Of a stretch of 54,536 nt of DNA, positions 40,944-49,380 are shown piece by piece. The DNA lies in contig DASVPR010000002.1 of the NCBI GenBank assembly GCA_036389485.1, positions 1 to 54,536 of the forward strand, written 5' to 3'. Each line of letters opens with the position of its first letter. The stretch's first letter is position 1. Under the pieces are notes generated by a model. The model did no database searches and had not been told where the DNA came from. It worked only from the letters and a program-made list of their open reading frames with translations. The translations under genes and the position numbers were made by a program. Source of the DNA: CADCVT01 sp036389485. GTDB lineage: Bacteria > Actinomycetota > Thermoleophilia > Solirubrobacterales > Solirubrobacteraceae.

Positions 40944-41444
40944 CTAGGCCTCCGGGTCGATCTCGTTCGCACGCTGCTCGGCGCGGCGCGCCTCCTGCTC
41001 GAGGCGCGCGGCCTCGGCGGCGTCGCCGGCGCGCTCGGCGACGGCGATCTGCTCGGTCCGCTGGGCGGCGGCCTCCTCGGCGGCGCGGGCCTCCTCGGCG
41101 GCGCGCTGCTGCTTGGCGGCGTCGGCCTCGGCGCGGCGCTCGGCGTCGATCCGGTCCTGCTCGGCCTTCAGCTCGCGCTCCTCCTTCGCCAGCTCGGCCT
41201 GCAGGCGCTCGCGCTCGACCTCGGTCTCGGTGCGCTCCTCCTCCAGCCGGGCCGCGCGATCGGCCTGCTCGGCCTCGGCGGCCTCGCGCCGGGCGCGCAC
41301 GTCCGCGTCGCCCTGCGCCTGCTGGAGCCGGCCCTCGCGGGCCAGGTCCTCGTTGCCGGTCAGCTCGCCGCCAAGCTCCTTGGCCTTGCCGGCGACCCGC
41401 CCGAGCACACCGCCTGCGGTGCGCTGCGTGTCTGGGTCCGTCAT
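40944..41444 (-). CDS. CsbD-like protein with coiled-coil extension
   Basis: This is a 166-residue protein. The N-terminal 45 residues (GGVLGRVAGKAKELGGELTGNEDLAREGRLQQAQGDA) match the CsbD pattern (G-x-x-K-x-x-x-G...G-x-x-x-x-x-G-x-x-Q-x-x-x-G), found in small bacterial stress proteins. The remaining 120 residues are a charged coiled coil with many A, E, R and Q residues. The pairing of a CsbD head with a long helix is less usual than free-standing CsbD. It precedes the coiled-coil gene at 40330-40941 and is probably in the same transcript. Confidence 0.82.
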   Translation of the reverse strand: MTDPDTQRTAGGVLGRVAGKAKELGGELTGNEDLAREGRLQQAQGDADVRARREAAEAEQADRAARLEEERTETEVERERLQAELAKEERELKAEQDRIDAERRAEADAAKQQRAAEEARAAEEAAAQRTEQIAVAERAGDAAEAARLEQEARRAEQRANEIDPEA

Positions 41445-41573
41445 GTGTCGGTCCTCCTCGGATTCAGAACTCGGAACCCTCGGGCTACCCGAGACGCGAC
41501 GGGCGAACGCGTGGGCTGCGTCACGTTCGCGCGCAGCCGGGTGCGCGTCGCTGGCGCTGCGGCCGCCGGACGC

Positions 41574-42494
41574 TCAGGCGATCACGCCGGCCTTGCGGCC
41601 CGCGCGCAGGCCGAGCCGCGTGCCGGCGCCGGCGGCGAAGTTGAACACCAGCTGCGAGGCCGGGAGCCGGTAGCCCGCCTTCGTGTGCGGCGCGTAGCGG
41701 GCCTCGCCGTCGCGGACCTCGAGCCAGCCGGTGTGGATCCGCTGCTCCTGGCCGACCATCCGCGGCTCGAAGGCGTGGGACGTCAGCCCGGCGCGCCGCC
41801 CGCCGAGCGGGAGCCGGCCCTCGGCGACGTCGAGCGCCAGGACCTCGCCGGCCTGGCGCACGCCCGCCGTCACGACGAACGGCAGCCCGTCGGAGCCGAT
41901 CCAACCGAGCAGCGTGTGCGGCAGCCGGCCCGCGTGCCCGGCGACCTTGGCGGCGTCGACCCGCGAGCCGGTGCCGTTCTTCGGGGGCGACTGCGGCGCG
42001 GGCGGCTCGGACGGCAGCGGCTCGCCGAAGACCTCCGGCTCGCCGGCACAGCGGGCGTCGGGCCAGCGGACGACGCGCCGCACGGCGAGGTGGATCGGGA
42101 CGCGGTCCCAGGTGTAGACCTCCATCCAGCGTCCCCACAGGCCCTCCTTGCGCGGCCCGAGGAAGTGCTCCATCTGGGGAGAGACTTCCTCAAGCCACGC
42201 GCGGTCGGGCTGCTCGGGGATCGTCGCGGTGCCCTGGACGAGCACGAAGTCCGGCCGCGACGAGTCGCCGTGGTCGCGGGCGTGGTAGGCGATCGCGACC
42301 GACGGGTTGCGCCGGATCCGGTCGATCTTCTTCCACAGCCCGCGCGAGGTGGTGACCGTGACCGTCCCCGCTTCGCGGTCGCGCAGGCCCAGCGGCGCCA
42401 TCGGCGCGATCACGACGCCCTTCGCCGGCGTGGCATACGCGACGCCGGCGGCGAGGTCACCGGCGAGGATCTGGTCTACGTCGTCAGGCCACAT
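41574..42494 (-). CDS. Pyridoxamine-5'-phosphate-oxidase-type FMN-binding protein
   Basis: This is a 306-residue protein from ATG at 42494 (MWPDDVDQILAG); a TTG five codons earlier is less likely. Residues about 10-140 fit the split-barrel flavin fold: YATPAKGVVIAPMAPLGLRDREAGTVTVTTSRGLWKKIDRIRRNPSVAIAYHARD, with the phosphate-contacting R/K residues, then PDFVLVQGTATI. The second half (GWIGSDGLPFVVTAGVRQAGEVLALD...) looks like a second, related barrel. The enzyme reaction is unknown; members reduce F420- or FMN-linked substrates or bind haem. Monocistronic, between the CsbD-like gene and tRNA-Tyr. Confidence 0.75.
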   Translation of the reverse strand: MWPDDVDQILAGDLAAGVAYATPAKGVVIAPMAPLGLRDREAGTVTVTTSRGLWKKIDRIRRNPSVAIAYHARDHGDSSRPDFVLVQGTATIPEQPDRAWLEEVSPQMEHFLGPRKEGLWGRWMEVYTWDRVPIHLAVRRVVRWPDARCAGEPEVFGEPLPSEPPAPQSPPKNGTGSRVDAAKVAGHAGRLPHTLLGWIGSDGLPFVVTAGVRQAGEVLALDVAEGRLPLGGRRAGLTSHAFEPRMVGQEQRIHTGWLEVRDGEARYAPHTKAGYRLPASQLVFNFAAGAGTRLGLRAGRKAGVIA

Positions 42495-42517
42495 GCGGAC
42501 CGGATGCAATCAGAGAG

Positions 42518-42599
42518 TGGGGGGAGCAGGATTCGAACCTGCGTAGGCAATGCCAACGGGTTTACAGCCCGTCTCCTTTAACCACTCGGACATCCCCCC
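42518..42599 (-). tRNA. tRNA-Tyr (anticodon GTA)
   Basis: The 82-nt minus-strand sequence starts GGGGGGATGTCCGAGTGG. The acceptor GGGGGGA pairs with TCCCCCC, the anticodon stem ACGGG/CCCGT encloses CTGTAAA (anticodon GTA), a long variable arm is present as in bacterial class II tRNAs, and the T loop is GTTCGAATC. CCA is not encoded. It lies between the FMN-protein gene and the exported-protein gene. Confidence 0.95.
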
Positions 42600-42637
42600 G
42601 AGGGGCCCCGCAGGGCGGGCGGAAGGATAGCGGCGCG

Positions 42638-43096
42638 CTAGCGGTTGACGCGCACGCGCGCCGAGCCCGTGCAGGCGCCCGCGACGCCCGGCGCGGAGCG
42701 GACCGTGATGCGCCCCGTGAAGCGGCGGCCCGAGAACGTCCCGCGGACGCGGACGATCTGCGTCGGGTCGTCGCGCGGGTACTCGCGCGTGTCGTCGATC
42801 CGGTTGCCGTCGACGACGCCGCGGTGCACGAAGCGGAAGCGCGCGTGGGCCTGGTTCCCGTTCTCGTCCAGGTACGGGCAGCCGAGCCGCATGTTGTAGA
42901 CGCTCAGCCGGAAGCGCTGGCCGGCCGCGGTGTCGCGCACCGTCAACGTGGTGAACGTCGCGCGCCAGCGCTGGCCGTTGGACTTGTACAGCCAGCCTTC
43001 GTAGACGCCGGGCGACGCGGCGAACGCGACCGAGATGCACAGAGAGGCCGCGACCGCCACGCACGCGGCCGCAACCAGCGCGGCAAAACGCCTCAC
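42638..43096 (-). CDS. Exported protein of unknown function
   Basis: This is a 152-residue protein from GTG at 43096, overlapping the rpoD stop by 4 nt. The signal peptide is residues 1-27 (VRRFAALVAAACVAVAASLCISVAFAA). The mature part is beta-rich (YEGWLYKSNGQRWRATFTTLTVRD...FRFVHRGVVDGNRIDDTREYP...VRGTFSGRRFTGRITVRS) with two cysteines, C73 and C142, that may pair. Family unknown. The overlap means it can be translated from the rpoD message. Confidence 0.75.
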   Translation of the reverse strand: MRRFAALVAAACVAVAASLCISVAFAASPGVYEGWLYKSNGQRWRATFTTLTVRDTAAGQRFRLSVYNMRLGCPYLDENGNQAHARFRFVHRGVVDGNRIDDTREYPRDDPTQIVRVRGTFSGRRFTGRITVRSAPGVAGACTGSARVRVNR

Positions 43097-44238
43097 ACCG
43101 CGTCCCGCAGCCGCTGAGCCTCGGGGAGCGACTCGAGCTTCTTGAGCGTGTGGTTCTCGATCTGGCGGATCCGCTCGCGCGTGACGTTGAACGCGCGGCC
43201 GACCTCCTCCAGCGTCCGCGGGCGGCCGCCGCTCAGGCCGAAGCGCATCTCGATGACCTCGCGCTCGCGCGGGGGCAGCGCCGCCAGCGCCTTGCGCACG
43301 TTCTCCTTGCGCAGGGTCTCCGACGCCAGCTCGAACGGCGAGACCGCGGTCTGGTCCTCGACGAAGTCGCCCAGCTCGGACTCCTCCTCCTCGCCGATCG
43401 GCTTCTCGAGCGAGACCGGCTGCTGGGACATGCGCAAGATGTCGCGGACCTCGCGGACCGTGCACTCGAGCTCGATCGCGATCTCGTCCGGCGTCGGCTC
43501 GCGGCCGAGCGCCTGCACGAGCTGCCGCTCGACGTGGACCACCTTGTTCAGCTTCTCGACCATGTGGACCGGGATCCGGATCGTCCGGCCCTTGTCGGCG
43601 ATCGCGCGGGTGACCGCCTGGCGGATCCACCACGTCGCGTACGTCGAGAACTTGTAGCCGCGCCGGTAGTCGAACTTCTCCACCGCGCGGATCAGCCCCA
43701 AGGACCCCTCCTGGATCAGGTCCAGGAACGTCAGCCCGCGGCCGAGGTAGCCCTTCGCGATGGAGACGACCAGACGCAGGTTCGCCTCGACCATGTGCTG
43801 CTTGGCCGACATGTCGCCGCGCTCGATGCGCTTCGCGAGCGACACCTCCTCGTCGGCGGTCAGCAGCGGCACGCGGCCGATCGAGCGCAGGTACAGGCGC
43901 AGCGAGTCCAGCGAGGGCTCGATGGTCAGGTCGACGACCGGCTTCTTCGGGACGTCCGCCTCTCCCACGGGCTGGCGCCGCGCCTCCGCGGCGGCCTCCA
44001 TCTTCGCCGCCTCGGACGTCGCGGCCTTCCCGTCCGCCCCCACGACGTCGATGCCCTGCTCGTCGAGGTAGGAGTGCAGCTCGGTCACCTGCTCCTTGGT
44101 GACCTCGACCTCCTCGAGGGCGCCGGCGATCTGCTCGAAGGTCAGGACGCCCTTCTCCTGACCCTCCGCGATCAGCGGGCGCAGCTCCTCGAACTCGGCG
44201 ATCGACGTCTCGTCGGCCAGCAGCGGCTTGTCGCTCAC
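43093..44238 (-). CDS. rpoD: Primary-type RNA polymerase sigma factor (RpoD/SigA)
   Basis: This is a 381-residue protein. A region 1.1-like helical start is followed by region 1.2 (DSLRLYLRSIGRVPLLTADEE, 111-131), region 2 (NLRLVVSIAKGYLGRGLTFLDLIQEG through YKFSTYATWWIRQAVTRAI, 153-213), region 3 (TIRIPVHMVEKLNKV, 219 on) and region 4 with the helix-turn-helix TLEEVGRAFNVTRERIRQIENHTLKKL near the C-terminus. All group 1 signatures are intact. It directs housekeeping transcription. The gene is followed by the overlapping exported-protein gene and is divergent from folE2. The start ATG at 44238 is preceded by an intergenic gap of 172 bp. Confidence 0.93.
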   Translation of the reverse strand: MSDKPLLADETSIAEFEELRPLIAEGQEKGVLTFEQIAGALEEVEVTKEQVTELHSYLDEQGIDVVGADGKAATSEAAKMEAAAEARRQPVGEADVPKKPVVDLTIEPSLDSLRLYLRSIGRVPLLTADEEVSLAKRIERGDMSAKQHMVEANLRLVVSIAKGYLGRGLTFLDLIQEGSLGLIRAVEKFDYRRGYKFSTYATWWIRQAVTRAIADKGRTIRIPVHMVEKLNKVVHVERQLVQALGREPTPDEIAIELECTVREVRDILRMSQQPVSLEKPIGEEEESELGDFVEDQTAVSPFELASETLRKENVRKALAALPPREREVIEMRFGLSGGRPRTLEEVGRAFNVTRERIRQIENHTLKKLESLPEAQRLRDAV

Positions 44239-44410
44239 TTCAATCCCCCAGGATGTGTGTCGGGTCGACGCACGTCGCCGACAAGATGAAGGTCCATCGT
44301 CACTTCCTCAACATCGGACATTCGTCCGCCGGACCTTTAGCCGCGTTTGAATCGGCCATAAGCGGTGTGAATGATGCCCGGTCACGCCAGGCGTCGCTAG
44401 CCTCGCTTCC

Positions 44411-45385
44411 ATGCACCTCGCGGCGCAGCCGGACGTCCAGGCGTCGACCCCCACGCTCCACGTCAGCCTCTCGCGCGTCGGCGTCACCGGCGTCGAGAAG
44501 GTCATCCGCATCAACGAGCAGCTGTTCGCGGCGCGGCTCGAGTGCTTCGTCGACCTCGGGCCGCGGCAGAAGGGCGCGCACATGTCGCGCTTCGAGGAGA
44601 CGGTGAACGACGCGATCGGCGAGGCCGTCCTCGGCGAGTCGGCGTTCCGGGCGGAGGCGCTCGCGCAGCGGATCGCCGCGACGGTGCGCGAGCGCCAGGA
44701 CGCGCTGCGCGCCGAGGTGACGATCGCCGCGCGATACCCGGAGCACAAGCCGGCGCCCGTCTCGGGGATCCTCACCCAGGAGATCTACACGCTGTTCGGC
44801 ACCGCCGTCGCGGGCCCGAGCGGGACCCGGCGCCTTGTCGGCGTCGCCGCGCAGGGCATGACCGCGTGCCCGTGCGCCCAGCAGCTCGTGGCCGCGGCGG
44901 CGCGCGAGCGGCTCGGCGACGACGGCTTCACCGAGGACGAGATCGAGCGGATCCTCGAGCACGTCCCCGTCGCGACCCACAACCAGCGCGGGCTCGGGAC
45001 GCTCCACCTCGGCGTCCCCGAGGGAACGGACCTCGACGTCGACGCCCAGCGGCTGGTCGCGATCGTCGAGGACTCGATGTCGTCGGAGATCTACGAGCTG
45101 ATGAAGCGCTCCGACGAGGGCGCGGTCGTGGAGAAGGCGCACCGCCGGCCGCGGTTCGTCGAGGACTGCGTGCGCGAGATGGTCGCGGGCGTCCTCGACG
45201 GCTTCGGCGCGCTCGGCGACGACGCGTTCGTCTCAGCGCGGCAGGAGAACCTGGAGACGATCCACCAGCACAACGTCGTGGCGGAGCGGTTCGGGCTGCT
45301 CGGCGAGCTGCGGCGCGAGGTCGCGAGCGGCGAGCACCTGCCGCATCACACCTCCATGCGCGAGTGGCTCGACGCCGCCCGCTGA
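44411..45385 (+). CDS. folE2: GTP cyclohydrolase FolE2 (type IB)
   Basis: This is a 324-residue protein. Family blocks are present: LSRVGVTGVEKVIRI, DLGPRQKGAHMSRFEE (51-63), and the metal/active-site segment GMTACPCAQ (149-157) with C153 and C155, plus NQRGLGTLHLG. FolE2 makes dihydroneopterin triphosphate from GTP for folate and replaces FolE in many bacteria, often under zinc limitation. The length is somewhat over the usual 260-300 residues. Its last 40 bp overlap the convergent pgsA 3' end. No zinc-regulated operator was recognised upstream. Confidence 0.9.
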   Translation: MHLAAQPDVQASTPTLHVSLSRVGVTGVEKVIRINEQLFAARLECFVDLGPRQKGAHMSRFEETVNDAIGEAVLGESAFRAEALAQRIAATVRERQDALRAEVTIAARYPEHKPAPVSGILTQEIYTLFGTAVAGPSGTRRLVGVAAQGMTACPCAQQLVAAAARERLGDDGFTEDEIERILEHVPVATHNQRGLGTLHLGVPEGTDLDVDAQRLVAIVEDSMSSEIYELMKRSDEGAVVEKAHRRPRFVEDCVREMVAGVLDGFGALGDDAFVSARQENLETIHQHNVVAERFGLLGELRREVASGEHLPHHTSMREWLDAAR

Positions 45386-45900
45386 CGGACGCTGCGGCGC
45401 AGGTTCAGGAAGAAGTCGGCCCCGCTGATCACGGTCACGGCGACCGCGACGTAGACGAGGACGTCGACCCACAGCGGCGTGGGGTCGAACGCGATCAGGA
45501 AGAAGATCGCGGCGACCTGGATCACCGTCTTCGCCTTCCCCCACCCCGCGGCGGCGATGACCTCGGGCGCCTGCGCGCGCGCGACGGTCACGGCGACCTC
45601 GCGGGCGATGATCACCATGGCGACCCACGCGGCGAGCCGGTCGAGGCTGACCAGGGCGAGCAGCGCCGCGATCACGAGCAGCTTGTCGGCGATCGGGTCC
45701 ATCAGCTTGCCGAACGTCGTGATCGCCTCGCGGCGGCGCGCGAGCCAGCCGTCGACGAAGTCGGTGAACGACGCCGCGGCGAACACGATCGCGGCGAGCA
45801 GGTCGCCGTGGTCGGTCTCCCCGAGCAGCGCGACGACGAGCACGGGCACGAGCAGGATGCGGACGACGGTGAGGAAGTTCGGCAGGTTGAGCGGGAACAC
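45346..45900 (-). CDS. pgsA: CDP-diacylglycerol-glycerol-3-phosphate phosphatidyltransferase
   Basis: This is a 184-residue protein from GTG at 45900; longer readings overlap the EamA gene. The CDP-alcohol phosphotransferase motif D-x2-D-G-x2-A-R-x9-G-x3-D-x3-D is complete in FTDFVDGWLARRREAITTFGKLMDPIADK (about 40-68). Five to six membrane segments, including FLTVVRILLVPVLVVALLG and AAIFFLIAF, fit PgsA. It makes phosphatidylglycerol phosphate, the first step to phosphatidylglycerol and cardiolipin. The gene starts 13 bp after the EamA gene and its 3' end overlaps folE2 by 40 bp on the other strand. Confidence 0.9.
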   Translation of the reverse strand: MFPLNLPNFLTVVRILLVPVLVVALLGETDHGDLLAAIVFAAASFTDFVDGWLARRREAITTFGKLMDPIADKLLVIAALLALVSLDRLAAWVAMVIIAREVAVTVARAQAPEVIAAAGWGKAKTVIQVAAIFFLIAFDPTPLWVDVLVYVAVAVTVISGADFFLNLRRSVRQRAASSHSRMEV

Positions 45901-45913
45901 GAGGGCGCTCAGG

Positions 45914-46765
45914 CTACGCGGGGTCGGGCACCGGGGCGCGGGTCGCGCCCGCGCTGGCCGCGACCACGAGCGCGATCGCGACCAGCTCGCGCGCGCCCAG
46001 CTCCTGGCTGAGCACGAGGAAGCCGGCAAGGGCGGCGACCGCCGGCTCGAGGCTCATGAGGACGCCGAAGACGTTGCGAGGCATCCGCCGCAGGGCCTCG
46101 GTCTCCATCGAGTAGGGGACGACGCTCGACGCCAGCGCGACGACGGCGCCGATCGCGAGGACCTCGGGCGCGAGCAGGTCGCCGCCGCCGGTCGCGACGC
46201 CCGGCCCGAGCGGGACCAGCGCGGCGACCCCCATCGCGATCGCCAGCCCCGTCCCGCCGCGGAAGTGCCGGCCCGCGCGCTGGGCGAGCACGATGTACGC
46301 CGCCCAGCAGGCGCCCGCCGCCAGCGCGAACGCGACACCGAGCGCGTCCGGCCCGCCGGCGCCGAACGGGTCGGCCAGCAGCACGACGCCGAGGCCGGCG
46401 AGCGCCACCCAGAGCAGGTCGAGGCGCGTCCGCGAGCCCACGACCGCCACGCCGAGCGGCCCGAGGAACTCGAGCGTGATCGCGATGCCGACCGGGATGC
46501 GGTCGAGCGCGAGGTAGATCACCCAGTTCATCGTCCCCAGGACGAGGCCGAACACGAGCGCGATCCGCAGAGCCTCGCGCGGGTGCGCGCGCGGGCGCGG
46601 GCGCCAGACCGCGAGCAGGATCGCCGCGGCGAAGATCAGCCGCACCGCCGCGGCGCCGGTCGGCCCGACGTCGTCGAAGAGCGTGACACCCAGCGCGGCA
46701 CCGAACTGGAGCGACGAGATCGCCACCAGCACGAGCGCCAGCGGCGGCACCCGCGACAATGTCAA
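45914..46765 (-). CDS. EamA/RhtA-type metabolite exporter
   Basis: This is a 283-residue protein from TTG at 46765, which overlaps the ABC permease stop by 4 nt. About ten hydrophobic segments and two EamA halves are visible, with VRLIFAAAILLAVW and RIPVGIAITLEFLGPLGVAVV in the first half and AYIVLAQRAG... SVVPYSMETEALRRMPRNVFGVLMSLEPAVAALAGFLVLSQ in the second. The second-half ending is the RhtA pattern of threonine/homoserine exporters. Substrate cannot be read from sequence. It belongs to an operon that starts with the ABC ATPase. Confidence 0.85.
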   Translation of the reverse strand: MTLSRVPPLALVLVAISSLQFGAALGVTLFDDVGPTGAAAVRLIFAAAILLAVWRPRPRAHPREALRIALVFGLVLGTMNWVIYLALDRIPVGIAITLEFLGPLGVAVVGSRTRLDLLWVALAGLGVVLLADPFGAGGPDALGVAFALAAGACWAAYIVLAQRAGRHFRGGTGLAIAMGVAALVPLGPGVATGGGDLLAPEVLAIGAVVALASSVVPYSMETEALRRMPRNVFGVLMSLEPAVAALAGFLVLSQELGARELVAIALVVAASAGATRAPVPDPA

Positions 46766-47520
46766 GGCTTGATCTTCTTGCCGGTGCTGAAGAGCCAGGT
46801 CGACCAGGCGACGCAGATCGCGGCGAGCGAGCCGGTGACGAGCAGCGCGATGCCGACCGGCACGTCGCTGGTCCCCAAGAAGCCGTACCGGACCGACTGC
46901 ACGAGGAAGAAGATCGGGTTGAAGTGGGAGAGCTCCTCCCACGGGCTCGGCAGGACGTCGACGCTGTAGAAGACGCCGCCCAGGAACGTCAGCGGCAGGA
47001 TCGCGAGGTTGTTGACGAACGCGGTGTGGTCCCACGACTCGGCGTAGATCCCGACGACGACGCCGAGCGAGCTGAACAGCAGCAGCGCCAGCGCCACCGC
47101 CGCGACGAGCACCACCGGCTCGCGGATCGGGACGTCGACGACGACGAGCGACGCGATCAGCAGCGAGCCGCCGATCAGCAGCGCGCGGACGACGCCGCCG
47201 AGCGACAGCCCGAGGTTGACCTCCCACGACCGCATCGGGGCGGCGAGGATGTCGTTGAGGTAGCGGTCGAACTTGGCCTGGAAGACCGACGCGGAGTTGT
47301 TCGCGTACGCGGCCTGGACCATCGCCATCGTGATCAGCCCGGGCACGATGAACACCTCGTACTCGACGCCGCCGATCTCCCGGATCCGCCCGCCCAGCGA
47401 CAGCCCGAACACGAGGATGAAGAGGAAGGACGACACGACCGGCGCGGCGACGGTCTGGGTCCACAGCTTCAGCACCCGCAGGACCTCGCGGCCGGTCAGC
47501 GCGATGAGGCCCCGACTCAT
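46762..47520 (-). CDS. ABC-2-type transporter permease
   Basis: This is a 252-residue protein from ATG at 47520, overlapping the ATPase stop by 4 nt. Six membrane segments (for example VVSSFLFILVFGLSLGG, LLIGGSLLIASLVVVD and LALLLFSSLGVVVGIY) and the ABC-2 signature LAILPLTFLGGVFYSVDVLPSPWEELSHFNPIFFLVQSVRYG are present. With the ATPase it forms an exporter of the type used for drugs, capsule parts or O-antigen-like material. The substrate is not shown. Confidence 0.88.
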   Translation of the reverse strand: MSRGLIALTGREVLRVLKLWTQTVAAPVVSSFLFILVFGLSLGGRIREIGGVEYEVFIVPGLITMAMVQAAYANNSASVFQAKFDRYLNDILAAPMRSWEVNLGLSLGGVVRALLIGGSLLIASLVVVDVPIREPVVLVAAVALALLLFSSLGVVVGIYAESWDHTAFVNNLAILPLTFLGGVFYSVDVLPSPWEELSHFNPIFFLVQSVRYGFLGTSDVPVGIALLVTGSLAAICVAWSTWLFSTGKKIKP

Positions 47521-48248
47521 GCCGCCGACATCGCCTTCACGTAGACGTCGGCGAGCGTGTCCGCGCCGAAGGCCTCGCGCAGGCCGGCGGCGGTGTCGCG
47601 GGCCAGCAGGCGGCCTCCGCGGATGAGCGCGATGTCCTCGCACAGCTCCTCGGCCTCCTCGAGGTAGTGCGTCGTCAGCAGGATCGTCGCGCCCTCGCCG
47701 TGCAGGCGGCGGATGTAGCTCCACAGCTCGAGGCGCAGCTCGAAGTCGACGCCGGCGGTCGGCTCGTCGAGGATGACGAGGCGGGGCTCGTGCATGAGCG
47801 CTCGCGCGAGGAGCAGGCGGCGGCGCATCCCGCCGGAGAGCTTCGGCGCGCGGACGTTCGCCTTCGCCGTCAGATCGAAGACGTCCATCATCTCCTTCGC
47901 CCGGCGGCGGGCGTCCGCGCGCGGCATCCCGTAGTAGCCGCCGTGGTAGAGGAGCGTCTCCTCGACGTCCAGGAAGCGGTCGAGGTTCACGTCCTGCTCG
48001 GCGAGGCCGATCAGCCGCCGGGCCTCCTGCGTGTGGTGCGGGTGGCCGAAGACGTCGACGTCGCCGGACGTGATCCGGATGAGGTTGCAGACGGCGGAGA
48101 TGAGCGTCGTCTTCCCGGCGCCGTTCGGGCCGAGCAGGCCGAAGAACTCGCCGTCGGGCACGACGAGGTCGAACCGGTCGAGCGCGAGGAAGCCGTCGTC
48201 GTAGCGCTTCGTCAGGCCGCGCAGCTCGAGGGCGGGAGGGGTCACCAC
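47517..48248 (-). CDS. ABC transporter ATP-binding protein
   Basis: This is a 243-residue protein; two adjacent GTG codons at 48248 and 48245 are possible starts. Walker A GPNGAGKTT (40-48), signature LSGGM (137-141), Walker B LVILDEP (157-163) and switch H194 (TTHYLEEAE) are all intact. Sequence style (FGLLGPNGAGKTTLI...KRYDDGFLALD) is that of DrrA/NodI-type exporter ATPases, matching the ABC-2 permease. It leads an operon of ATPase, permease, EamA exporter and pgsA. Confidence 0.9.
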   Translation of the reverse strand: MVTPPALELRGLTKRYDDGFLALDRFDLVVPDGEFFGLLGPNGAGKTTLISAVCNLIRITSGDVDVFGHPHHTQEARRLIGLAEQDVNLDRFLDVEETLLYHGGYYGMPRADARRRAKEMMDVFDLTAKANVRAPKLSGGMRRRLLLARALMHEPRLVILDEPTAGVDFELRLELWSYIRRLHGEGATILLTTHYLEEAEELCEDIALIRGGRLLARDTAAGLREAFGADTLADVYVKAMSAA

Positions 48249-48255
48249 TTCGAGA

Positions 48256-48756
48256 CTAGGACGCCCGGCGCCGCAGCTCCGGGCGCGGGTCGACCGCCCT
48301 GCCGCCGTCGTACCAGCCGGGCGCGGTCCAGGTCTCGAAGTGCAGGTGGCAGGCGCTCGCGTTGCCGGTCCGCCCGACGGAGCCGAGCCGATCGCCCGCG
48401 TCCACGCGGTCGCCGACACCGAAGCGCGGCTTCGCGCGCAGGTGCATGTAGATGTGATCGCCGCGGGCGGTCCGCACGACGAGGTAGTTGCCCGAGGCGC
48501 CGTCGTAGTCCACGAAGACGACGCGCCCGGCCGCGGCCGCAACGACCGGCGTCCCGCAGCGCGACATGAGGTCCTCGCCGTCGTGCGCGCCGCCGCGGTC
48601 GCCGAAGTGCGTGCCCGGGCCGCCCCAGTGCCAGGCACCCGCGATCGGGAACGGGGACGCCGGCGCGGCGGCGAGGCGGCCGTCGAGGAACCGGGCGTCC
48701 GCGGTGGCAGCGGGCAGCGCTGCCGGGACGAGCATCGTGGCGATGAGGCGTCGCAC
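48256..48756 (-). CDS. Exported M23-family metallopeptidase
   Basis: This is a 166-residue protein. I prefer GTG at 48756, giving signal peptide VRRLIATMLVPAALPAATADA; a GTG at 48789 would add 11 residues. The M23 zinc ligands are visible: AHDGEDLM (H and D) and HLHFE with two histidines near the C-terminus, plus the family phrases AAAAGRVVFVDYDGASGNYLVVR and HLRAKPRFGVGDRVDAGDRLG. Such enzymes cut peptidoglycan cross-bridges or regulate amidases. It is divergent from clpP. Confidence 0.85.
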   Translation of the reverse strand: MRRLIATMLVPAALPAATADARFLDGRLAAAPASPFPIAGAWHWGGPGTHFGDRGGAHDGEDLMSRCGTPVVAAAAGRVVFVDYDGASGNYLVVRTARGDHIYMHLRAKPRFGVGDRVDAGDRLGSVGRTGNASACHLHFETWTAPGWYDGGRAVDPRPELRRRAS

Positions 48757-48798
48757 GCGAAGTCGGCGAGGGTAGCGAGCCGCATACACTCCCGCGCC

Positions 48799-49380
48799 AT
48801 GCCCCTCGTCCCCATGGTCGTCGAGCGCACCGCGCGCGGCGAGCGCGAGTACGACATCTACTCGCGCCTGCTCAACGAGCGGATCATCTTCCTCGGCACG
48901 GCCGTGGACGATCAGGTCGCGAACCTGATCGTGGCCCAGCTGCTGCACCTCGAGTCGTCCGACCCGGACAAGGACATCTCGATCTACATCAATTCTCCAG
49001 GAGGCTCGATCTACGCCGGCCTCGCGATCTACGACACGATGCAGTTCATCAAGCCCGACGTGTCGACGATCTGCTGCGGGATCGCGATGTCGATGGGCTC
49101 GCTGCTGCTGGCGGGCGGCGCGAAGGGGAAGCGGTTCTCGCTGCCGAACAGCCGCATCCTCATCCACCAGCCGTCAGCCGGCTTCGAGGGCCAGGCGACC
49201 GACATCGAGATCCACGCGCAGGAGATCATCAAGACCCGCCGGCGGATCGACGAGATCTACGCGCACCACACCGGCCAGCCGCTCGAGCAGGTCCACACCG
49301 ACATGGAGCGCGACCGGTTCTTCAAGCCCGACGAGGCCGCCGAGTACGGCCTCATCGACAAGGTGATCGAGTCGCACTAG
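48799..49380 (+). CDS. clpP: ATP-dependent Clp protease proteolytic subunit
   Basis: This is a 193-residue protein. The catalytic triad is readable: S98 (CGIAMSMGS), H123 (RILIHQP) and D172 (MERDRFF). The first residues show the pro-segment and ERIIFLGTAVDD, and SIYINSPGGSIYAGLAIYD is the glycine-rich strand-turn. ClpP forms tetradecamers with Clp ATPases for protein turnover. Actinobacteria often have two clpP genes in tandem; only one is here. It overlaps the 3' end of the convergent LVIVD gene by 4 nt. Confidence 0.93.
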   Translation: MPLVPMVVERTARGEREYDIYSRLLNERIIFLGTAVDDQVANLIVAQLLHLESSDPDKDISIYINSPGGSIYAGLAIYDTMQFIKPDVSTICCGIAMSMGSLLLAGGAKGKRFSLPNSRILIHQPSAGFEGQATDIEIHAQEIIKTRRRIDEIYAHHTGQPLEQVHTDMERDRFFKPDEAAEYGLIDKVIESH

